From DATLBY01 sp035526665 (GTDB lineage: Bacteria > Acidobacteriota > Terriglobia > Bryobacterales > Bryobacteraceae): DNA of 10,094 nt. Shown piece by piece: positions 1-5,846 of this stretch (position 1 is its first letter; each line of letters opens with the position of its first letter). The notes below the pieces were generated by a model. It was given only the letters and a program-made list of their open reading frames with translations, was not told where the DNA came from and searched no databases. The position numbers were made by a program, and so were the translations under genes. The DNA lies in the NCBI GenBank assembly GCA_035526665.1, contig DATLBY010000023.1, positions 1 to 10,094 on the forward strand, written 5' to 3'.

Positions 1-776
1 CCTTCCGGGTCGATGAAGGGATTCCGTGCGGGACCGGCCTTCGCCCGCTGGTACTTTTCCGCCATGCCGTAATAATTGCCGTGCGCACCCAGGAATACGT
101 CGCAGTGCAGCGATTTGAGCACCCGGAACGTGCGGGCGAAATCGTCCGCAATCCCAGGGTAGTTGGTGTTGCCCACCAGCTTGTACCCAGGGTTCACGTT
201 CGGGCTGCCAATGATCACCACATCGTAATCCTTGCCCTTCTCCGTTGCCTTCAGCCTCCAGGTGGTGTTTCCCTTGGTGTGCCCGGGCGTCAAATGCGCC
301 ACCAGCACCGTACCGCCGAGCTTCACCTGCTCGCCATCCTGCAGCACGTGATCGACCCGCGACGGTTTGTACAGGGACGTGTTTGCATAATGGAAATCGT
401 TGCGGCCGCCCGAGCGCACCAGGTCCTCATCGCCCTTCATTACCATCGCTTTCGCCCCAGTCAGTTCCTGCACCAGAAAATTTCCGGCCACGTGATCGGC
501 GTGGGCATGGCTGTCGAGCAGGATCTTGACGTCCTGGAAGCGGAATCCGAGGGCCTCAATATTGGAGCGAATCCACGGCACCGTGCTCTCGAAACTGCTG
601 TTGACCAGGATGTGGCCGGCCGGAGTCGTGATCAGATAAGACGCATATTCGGTCGAGCCAACGTAATACACGTTGTCCACGACATGATGCCCGGGAAAGG
701 GCTTGTCCACCGGCTCGGGGAATGTCGCCAGCGCGGAGCAGCCCAGCAGCGTCAGCAACCTGCATACATTGTTCAA
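1..776 (-). CDS. Subclass B3-type metallo-beta-lactamase-fold hydrolase, exported, C-terminus cut by window edge
   Basis: I translated this frame by hand; it gives about 258 residues before the window edge. The zinc-site motifs of the B3 metallo-beta-lactamases are intact: HAHADH (His90, His92, Asp94, His95), TPGHTKGNT (His166) and LGAHGNYYGM (His232). The segment NVYYVGSTEYASYLITTPAG is also typical of the group. Family members bind two zinc ions and hydrolyse beta-lactams in the periplasm, but related MBL-fold enzymes act on lactones or other esters, so true resistance activity is inferred. Usual length is near 290 residues, so roughly 30 are missing. The start is TTG at 776-774: it has a GAGGA ribosome site 7 bases upstream and gives a short hydrophobic leader. 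That leader contains LTLLGC, which could be a lipobox, making the enzyme a lipoprotein anchored through Cys13; cleavage near Ala17 is the alternative. It begins 19 bases after the receptor gene stop, so the two are probably co-transcribed. Confidence 0.88.
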   Translation of the reverse strand, partial: MNNVCRLLTLLGCSALATFPEPVDKPFPGHHVVDNVYYVGSTEYASYLITTPAGHILVNSSFESTVPWIRSNIEALGFRFQDVKILLDSHAHADHVAGNFLVQELTGAKAMVMKGDEDLVRSGGRNDFHYANTSLYKPSRVDHVLQDGEQVKLGGTVLVAHLTPGHTKGNTTWRLKATEKGKDYDVVIIGSPNVNPGYKLVGNTNYPGIADDFARTFRVLKSLHCDVFLGAHGNYYGMAEKYQRAKAGPARNPFIDPE

Positions 777-783
777 ATGTTTG

Positions 784-788
784 TCCTC
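784..788 (-). promoter_or_regulatory. Ribosome binding site that decides the TTG start of the B3-type hydrolase
   Basis: GAGGA reads on the minus strand 7 bases before the TTG at 776-774. The downstream in-frame region has no early ATG, and the other two frames either stop or lack the zinc-site motifs, so this site is the main argument for TTG initiation. It lies between the receptor stop codon (798-796) and the hydrolase start, a spacing that would allow translational coupling. Confidence 0.55.
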
Positions 789-795
789 ACAAACT

Positions 796-3700
796 TTAGA
801 AAAGTAATTTCAATCCGAATTGTATCTGGCGGCCCACAGCAGTCCCATTTGTCAGCTTTCCAAAAGCCGCGGAACCGACCGACAGTGTCGTGCTACTGGC
901 CGACGCGAGAAAGAATGTGGGAGTATTCGTCACATTGAACATCTCTGCCCGGAACTGCAGGGCCATCCGCTCGGTAACTCTCGTATTTTTGAATATGGAG
1001 AGGTCGGTGTTCACCGATCCCGGACCGCGGGCGACATGACGCGCCGAATTGCCGAACATCTGTATCGGTACTCCCGCATAGCTCAGGACCGTCCCCGGAA
1101 CGCGGAAGGCGGCGGGATTCAAGTACTGGTCCACGCCTTGATGCGCATACATATCGACGCCGGAAACGCGGTCTGGAACATTGAACGTGGCGAACGTGGG
1201 CGGCACCACCGAAACGCGTACATCCGTGGGAAACCCGCCGCGCAGTGTGGAGATGCCGTTCACTTGCCAGCCGCCTGCCAGCCTATCCAGGAAGCCGCCG
1301 CGATTCAGAAACGACTTGCCCTTTCCAAAGGGCAACTCATAGGCGTAGCTGGCTACAAACCGCTGCGGAATGTCGAGCGGCGAAGGGCCATTGTCGCGCC
1401 TGCGGTCGAAGGCGTAGAGCGGCAGCGAAGTGTTTCCGTTCTGGGAGTAGGAACTATCGCCGGAGCCGTTGGTTTCCAAATTTTTTGAGATGGTGTAGTT
1501 CACCAGGAGATTAAAGCCCTTGGCATAGCGCTTCTCCAGCTTAAAGCTGACAGCCTGATACTTGTTGTTCGCGTCGCCGGAGCTGATGCCTCCAGTGCCG
1601 TTAATCTTGGGCGCGCTACGGAAGGCCTGTGTGTTCTTTCCCTGCAGCGCATATTCGAATGGTACCTGACCAAGGTTGTTACGCGCGCCCAGATGCGTCC
1701 CTTTTGACCCGGAATAGGCCGCCTCCAGCAGCCAAGTGCTGCTCAGCTCATATTGCAGACTGTAGTTCCATTGCTGCAAATACGGAAATGGGACGTTGTT
1801 GAAATCTACAGTCTGGATGGTAAATGCCGCCGGGCGCTGAGCGGAAAAGGCGCTCAACGTAGGATCTTGCGGCGTGAAGACGATTGGGGTGTTTACGGAA
1901 ATGGGCGGCAGGACGGTTCCGGTGGCCGTAATGGTGGGATTCACTAGAGTCGGCACATTGGGGATATTCTCCGAGAAGATCGTGGTCTGGTCGTTCTGAT
2001 CGCGCAGACCGTAAAATATCCCGTACCCGCTTCTCATCACCAGCCGCCGCGAAATCTGATAGGCGAGTCCCACGCGCGGGGAAAAGTTCTTGTGATAACC
2101 GCGGACAATGGCGCGGGAGAATCCATTTTTCCCCGGCTGAACGAATTGCTGGAGCTCGAAACTGTACATTCCTCCCAGGTCATTCGCATCCACCGGCTGG
2201 GTGTACAAGTCGTAGCGGAGGCCCAAGTTCAAGGTCAAACGGCGCGTGATTTTCCAGTCGTCCTGAGCGAAAGCGCCGGCGTAGATACTGCGCTGCTGCC
2301 CCCAGGCCAACATCGTGGTGGAGGGGTTCTGCAATGCGGGGAAACCCATGAGGAAATCCGCCCACGGGTTCCCCGATCCGGGATCGTTCGAACTGGAGCT
2401 GAAGATAGATCCGAAGATATACGTTCCGAAGCCGCCGATCAGGTTGTCGAAATAGTTTCTCCGAACATCGGCTCCTACCTTCACTGCATGATTGCCCCGA
2501 ATGACGGTGACGTTATCTACCCAGTGCAATACGCGCTCAATATTTAGATTCGTGGAACCGCCGCCGAAGCCGGAAAATAGCGTTTGTCCACTGATCTGTC
2601 CGGTCGGGCTGAAGGTCATACTCGGGAAGCCCTGGACCGGCGTCGGAAACAGGCTGAGGTTCACTTGTTTGGCGAAGGCAGCGCCCGCCCTCCCCTCGCC
2701 GATAGCGCTGCCATTCGCCCGCGTGAACCCGAAGCGGAACTCGTTAATCACACTGGGGCTGAAAACATGGACATCGTTGATCACTCCATGACGGCCGTAT
2801 TGCAATTGGGTGCTGCCTGCTCCCAGCGGTCCGGGAAAAATACCGGGATTCGGAAATATCACATTACTGAGAGAAAAACGAGCGAATATCGTATTGAACT
2901 GGCTCAATTTCTGGTCGATGCGCGCGTCGAACTGGTTGCCGTCCAGCTGCTGCCGCGGAGAGGCGAAGAAGTTGCGCGCCAGCGCGCCAGGCGCGCCGAA
3001 ATTTGGGGCCGGAATCTGCGTCTCTATCTGCAGGCTGGTGGGGTTCTGGCGGATCGAGGGAATCTGATTGCTGGGAAACGGATCGCTGATCACTGCCCCG
3101 GCAGGTCCTATGCGCCGCGATAGAGGATCATAGACGGGTCTTCCAAGCGCCGAAAAATCCCCCGACCGGAATGCGAGGGGAGCAAGATCATAGATTTGGG
3201 ATCCCGCCCTGGTCCTCTTCCTGGTGCCCTGGTAATCCAAGAAGAAGAAGGTCCGGTTGTGCCCGTCGTAGAGTTTCGGAAGGTAAATAGGACCGCCGAG
3301 TGCGAAGCCGAACTGGTTCTGACGGAAGGGAGACTTTTGCAAACCCGCGGCGTTTGAGAAAAAATTATTGGCATCCAGCTTATCGTTGCGCAGAAACTCG
3401 AAGAGCGCGCCATGCATGTTGTTCGTGCCGGACTTGATGGTGGCGCTCACTACCGCACCGGCGGAATGGCCGAACTCCGCCGAAAAGGTGCTGGTCTTTA
3501 CTTTGAACTCTTCGACGGCATCCACGGAAGGCGTATAGAGCACGCTGTTTCTTCCAATGGATCCGTTCCAACTCGTAGTGTTGTTCGAAATTCCGTCCAA
3601 TAGAATTTCATTGCCGGAGAAGCGTCCGCCGCCGGCTGCAAACGTTTGATTGCTGCCGATCCCGGACACCTCAGTCGTGTTGCCGGACAGCAGGCCGAGA

Positions 3701-4164
3701 GAGAAGACATTGCGTCCGTTCAACGGCAATTCGACGACGCGATGGTTTTCGATGACCTGTCCCAGCGAGGAGTTCTCCGTATTGAGCAACGGCGCGGTGG
3801 CTTTTACGTCTACATTCTCGGTCACGCTGCCGGGGTCGAGCCGGATGGGCAGCATCACGGTCTGGTCCACTGCCAGCCGGATGCCGGAGAAGGTGGAACG
3901 CTTGAAGCCGGTGAATTCGGCTGCGACCTCGTATTCGCCGATCGCCAGCAGAGGCGCGAGAAACTCGCCGCGCTCGTTCGTCACCACCGAGCGAACCGCG
4001 CGGGTGGCGGAATGGGTGAGAGTGATTTTGGCTTGTGGGATGAGCGCGCCGCTGCTGTCCTCTACCTGGCCACCAATATTTCCTGTCGCCACCTGCGCCT
4101 GTCCGGGGACACTGAGGCACATGACGAGAATCGCAACCGAAATTGCACCGAGACGCTTCCTCAT
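796..4164 (-). CDS. Oar-like TonB-dependent outer-membrane receptor with carboxypeptidase-regulatory domain
   Basis: This 1122-residue protein is predicted to be an outer-membrane beta-barrel. A signal peptide covers residues 1-23 (ending PGQA, mature start QVATG). Residues about 28-110 form a carboxypeptidase-regulatory-like, transthyretin-type fold (GNIGGQVEDSSGALIPQAKI, then NERGEFLAPLLAIGEYEV). Residues about 120-245 form the plug (TENVDVKATAPLLNTENSS, VVELPLNGRNV, EILLDGISNN, SAGAVVSATIKSGTN). The rest is a barrel with repeated aromatic strands, and it ends QFGLKLLF, with the terminal Phe typical of outer-membrane insertion signals. Such proteins are abundant in Acidobacteriota and are usually assigned to uptake or export of large or complex substrates; the substrate here is unknown. 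I saw no clear TonB box. The ATG at 4164 has AAGGAG 10 bases upstream and gives a good signal peptide. The gene is divergent from the MocR-type regulator and is followed closely by the B3-type hydrolase. Confidence 0.93.
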   Translation of the reverse strand: MRKRLGAISVAILVMCLSVPGQAQVATGNIGGQVEDSSGALIPQAKITLTHSATRAVRSVVTNERGEFLAPLLAIGEYEVAAEFTGFKRSTFSGIRLAVDQTVMLPIRLDPGSVTENVDVKATAPLLNTENSSLGQVIENHRVVELPLNGRNVFSLGLLSGNTTEVSGIGSNQTFAAGGGRFSGNEILLDGISNNTTSWNGSIGRNSVLYTPSVDAVEEFKVKTSTFSAEFGHSAGAVVSATIKSGTNNMHGALFEFLRNDKLDANNFFSNAAGLQKSPFRQNQFGFALGGPIYLPKLYDGHNRTFFFLDYQGTRKRTRAGSQIYDLAPLAFRSGDFSALGRPVYDPLSRRIGPAGAVISDPFPSNQIPSIRQNPTSLQIETQIPAPNFGAPGALARNFFASPRQQLDGNQFDARIDQKLSQFNTIFARFSLSNVIFPNPGIFPGPLGAGSTQLQYGRHGVINDVHVFSPSVINEFRFGFTRANGSAIGEGRAGAAFAKQVNLSLFPTPVQGFPSMTFSPTGQISGQTLFSGFGGGSTNLNIERVLHWVDNVTVIRGNHAVKVGADVRRNYFDNLIGGFGTYIFGSIFSSSSNDPGSGNPWADFLMGFPALQNPSTTMLAWGQQRSIYAGAFAQDDWKITRRLTLNLGLRYDLYTQPVDANDLGGMYSFELQQFVQPGKNGFSRAIVRGYHKNFSPRVGLAYQISRRLVMRSGYGIFYGLRDQNDQTTIFSENIPNVPTLVNPTITATGTVLPPISVNTPIVFTPQDPTLSAFSAQRPAAFTIQTVDFNNVPFPYLQQWNYSLQYELSSTWLLEAAYSGSKGTHLGARNNLGQVPFEYALQGKNTQAFRSAPKINGTGGISSGDANNKYQAVSFKLEKRYAKGFNLLVNYTISKNLETNGSGDSSYSQNGNTSLPLYAFDRRRDNGPSPLDIPQRFVASYAYELPFGKGKSFLNRGGFLDRLAGGWQVNGISTLRGGFPTDVRVSVVPPTFATFNVPDRVSGVDMYAHQGVDQYLNPAAFRVPGTVLSYAGVPIQMFGNSARHVARGPGSVNTDLSIFKNTRVTERMALQFRAEMFNVTNTPTFFLASASSTTLSVGSAAFGKLTNGTAVGRQIQFGLKLLF

Positions 4165-4174
4165 CCTTACATAA

Positions 4175-4180
4175 CTCCTT
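4175..4180 (-). promoter_or_regulatory. Ribosome binding site of the complete Oar-like receptor
   Basis: AAGGAG on the minus strand ends 10 bases before the ATG at 4164-4162, slightly longer than usual spacing. A second ATG in the gap (4173-4171) is followed at once by TAA, so it cannot be the gene start. The signal peptide begins at the ATG at 4164. Confidence 0.55.
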
Positions 4181-4246
4181 TAGTATAGGTACGATGAAAA
4201 CAGACCGCCTGCAAAAAATCAAGAGTGAACTGCCATTTTGGCTCGG

Positions 4247-4317
4247 TGGACTAGACCAAATTGTAACCAAGTGGTTGGGTCTGTATTTGCCCTCGGTTGG
4301 CCCTGAAGGGGACTAGA
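4247..4317. promoter_or_regulatory. Candidate MocR-type operator region: GGACTAGA direct repeat and nearby palindrome
   Basis: The octamer GGACTAGA occurs at 4248-4255 and again at 4310-4317, in the same orientation and 62 bases apart. The first copy sits in a near-palindrome, TGGACTAGACCA (4247-4258), and is preceded by CTCGGTGG (4242-4249). A similar CTCGGTTGG is at 4292-4300. Between them, AACCAAGTGGTT (4265-4276) is an inverted repeat with 5-base arms. MocR-family regulators such as GabR and TauR are known to bind spaced direct repeats near their own start, often in divergent intergenic regions, which is the arrangement here. The second copy lies just upstream of the regulator start codon. 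That these are operators is inference from position and repetition. Confidence 0.35.
4261..4289 (+). promoter_or_regulatory. Weak candidate sigma-70 promoter for the MocR-type regulator
   Basis: TTGTAA (4261-4266) and TATTTG (4284-4289) are separated by 17 bases and would start transcription about 30 bases before the regulator ATG. The match to the -10 consensus is poor. The candidate is worth noting mainly because the AACCAAGTGGTT palindrome falls across its -35 and spacer, and the first GGACTAGA copy lies directly upstream, where a bound regulator could act. Confidence 0.2.
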
Positions 4318-4325
4318 ATGGAAGG

Positions 4326-5846
4326 ATGTTTCTTCACCTGGATCGCAGCTCGCATATTCCTATCTATGTGCAAATCAAGGAATCGGTGCGGGCTCTGATC
4401 GTGCAGGGCACGGTGAGGCCGGGCGACCGTCTGCCGAGCACGCGGCAGTTGTCAGGCAAACTGGGCATCAATCGCATGACGGTGGAGGCCGCCTTCAGCC
4501 GCCTCGAAGCCGAGGGGTTGATCAGTTCCCATGTTGGACGCGGGACCTTCGTCAACGGGGGTCCGGCTCGGGCTGACCCAAAGCTCCGGAGCGAGCCCCT
4601 GGGCGAAGAAGCGGTCGCGCGTATGTGGACGCCGCTGTTCACCGACACGCGCTCGGTCCCGATGTCGCTACCGACGGCAATGGCCAGAAAAATGGCTAAA
4701 AGCATCACATTTGTTCCCGCCGCGCCCGGGCCGGATCTTTTTCCGGCCATCGATTTCCGCCGCTGCGCGGATTTCGTCCTGAAACGCCGAGTTGCCGAGA
4801 TCAGCGCAATCGGCTCTTCCGACGGGCTTGCGTCTCTGAAATCCTACCTGGTGCGCTGGTTCGGCCAGAACGGCATGGGGGTATCGGAAGAAGACATTGT
4901 GATCACGACGGGCTGCCAGCAATCCATGGATCTCATCGGCAAGATCATGATTGGTCCGGGCGATTCGCTGGTGCTGGAGAATCCCACTTATCCGGGAGCT
5001 GTGGCGGCTCTTGCGCCAACCTCCACCGAGCGCCTGCAACTGCCTGTCCAGGAGGGAGGCCCGGATCTGCGCACACTCACTTCCCTGCTCAGCCGGAATC
5101 GCTGCAAGCTGATCTACTCTGTTCCGAATTTTCATAATCCTACCGGCCGGACTATTCCACTCGAGGCGCGCCGCCAGTTCATCAACCTGGCCGCCGAATT
5201 TCGCGTTCCCATCGTGGAGGACGATGTATTCGGCGAACTCCGCTACGACGGCCCCGTGCTTCCCACGCTCCGCTCGCTGCGCCCAGACATGGTCATCTAT
5301 ATCGGTAGTTTTTCGAAGATGCTTACGCCCGCCATCCGGCTGGGGTGGATTGTAGCTCCCCGCCCCGTCATCCGCCAGATCAACATGGTGAAACAAGCCA
5401 CCGATCTGCATACCAACCTTCTGATCCAGGCAATCCTGGATGAGTTCTGCCGGCGTGATCTGATGAACCGGCATATGAAACGTGTGCGGCGTATTTTCAA
5501 AAAACGCCGGGATGCGCTGGCCGAAGCTCTCCACCGGCATTTCCCGCACGAGACGCGCTTCGAGGTTCCGGACGGGGGCCTGTCTATGTGGGTGACGCCG
5601 CCGCCGGATTGCGACGTTGCCGAGCTGCTTCGCCTAGCTTCCGGGAAGGGCGTGAAGTTTCTGCGAGGCTCCGCTTTTTACTTTCGCTCGCCATTGCACA
5701 ACTCACTACGCCTGAGTTTCGCCGCCGAACCGGAAGAGAGAATCAAGGAGGGAATCCGCATCTTAGGCTCTCTGCTTCGCAGCAACCGTTCGAGCTTCCG
5801 TCTCACGGCTGCGATGGAGCGGGAAGGATCGCAGCCGATTTTGTAG
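4326..5846 (+). CDS. MocR-type regulator: GntR-family winged helix-turn-helix fused to a PLP-dependent aminotransferase domain
   Basis: This 506-residue protein has the MocR/GabR architecture. Residues 1-78 are a GntR winged helix (IPIYVQIKESVRALI, GDRLPSTRQLSGKLGINRMTV, LEAEGLISSHVGRGTFV). A linker leads to a class I aminotransferase-fold domain from about residue 110. Cofactor-site features are present: NPTYPGA, NFHNPTG (Asn271), VEDDVFGELRYDG (Asp299/Asp300), the Schiff-base lysine in SFSKMLTP (Lys331) and the substrate-carboxylate arginine in LRLSF (Arg462). Such proteins sense PLP or amino compounds and control amino-acid, taurine, GABA or vitamin B6 genes; the effector here is unknown. 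The start is fixed by homology to the typical LDRSSHIPIY opening, but the ribosome site is odd: GAAGG abuts the ATG, and AAGGGG lies 14 bases away. The gene is divergent from the receptor at 4164 and overlaps the convergent propeller-PHP gene by 44 bases. Confidence 0.93.
   Translation: MFLHLDRSSHIPIYVQIKESVRALIVQGTVRPGDRLPSTRQLSGKLGINRMTVEAAFSRLEAEGLISSHVGRGTFVNGGPARADPKLRSEPLGEEAVARMWTPLFTDTRSVPMSLPTAMARKMAKSITFVPAAPGPDLFPAIDFRRCADFVLKRRVAEISAIGSSDGLASLKSYLVRWFGQNGMGVSEEDIVITTGCQQSMDLIGKIMIGPGDSLVLENPTYPGAVAALAPTSTERLQLPVQEGGPDLRTLTSLLSRNRCKLIYSVPNFHNPTGRTIPLEARRQFINLAAEFRVPIVEDDVFGELRYDGPVLPTLRSLRPDMVIYIGSFSKMLTPAIRLGWIVAPRPVIRQINMVKQATDLHTNLLIQAILDEFCRRDLMNRHMKRVRRIFKKRRDALAEALHRHFPHETRFEVPDGGLSMWVTPPPDCDVAELLRLASGKGVKFLRGSAFYFRSPLHNSLRLSFAAEPEERIKEGIRILGSLLRSNRSSFRLTAAMEREGSQPIL

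Noticed and set aside
556..765. Minus-strand 69-codon frame starting with ATG near the start of the B3-type hydrolase
   Set aside because: It is in a different frame from the zinc-site motifs and stops early. The frame starting at TTG 776 carries the conserved motifs through to the window edge, and no frameshift is needed.
81..938. A 285-codon plus-strand open frame opposite the B3-type hydrolase and the end of the receptor gene
   Set aside because: It runs antisense to a frame with intact zinc-site motifs, crosses a gene boundary, and its translation has no recognisable domain and an atypical composition rich in Arg, His and Gln.
4182..4187. TATACT on the minus strand as a -10 element for the receptor gene
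   Set aside because: It lies one base from the ribosome site, so transcription would begin at or after AAGGAG; no suitable -35 is found 16-18 bases upstream.
3646..4188. Plus-strand open frames of 174-180 codons opposite the N-terminus of the complete receptor
   Set aside because: They lie opposite a clear signal peptide and carboxypeptidase-regulatory domain, and have no recognisable product.
4668..5549. A 293-codon minus-strand open frame inside the MocR-type regulator
   Set aside because: It is fully antisense to a well-supported aminotransferase-fold domain and shows no signal, motif or ribosome site; it is a shadow of GC-rich codon use.
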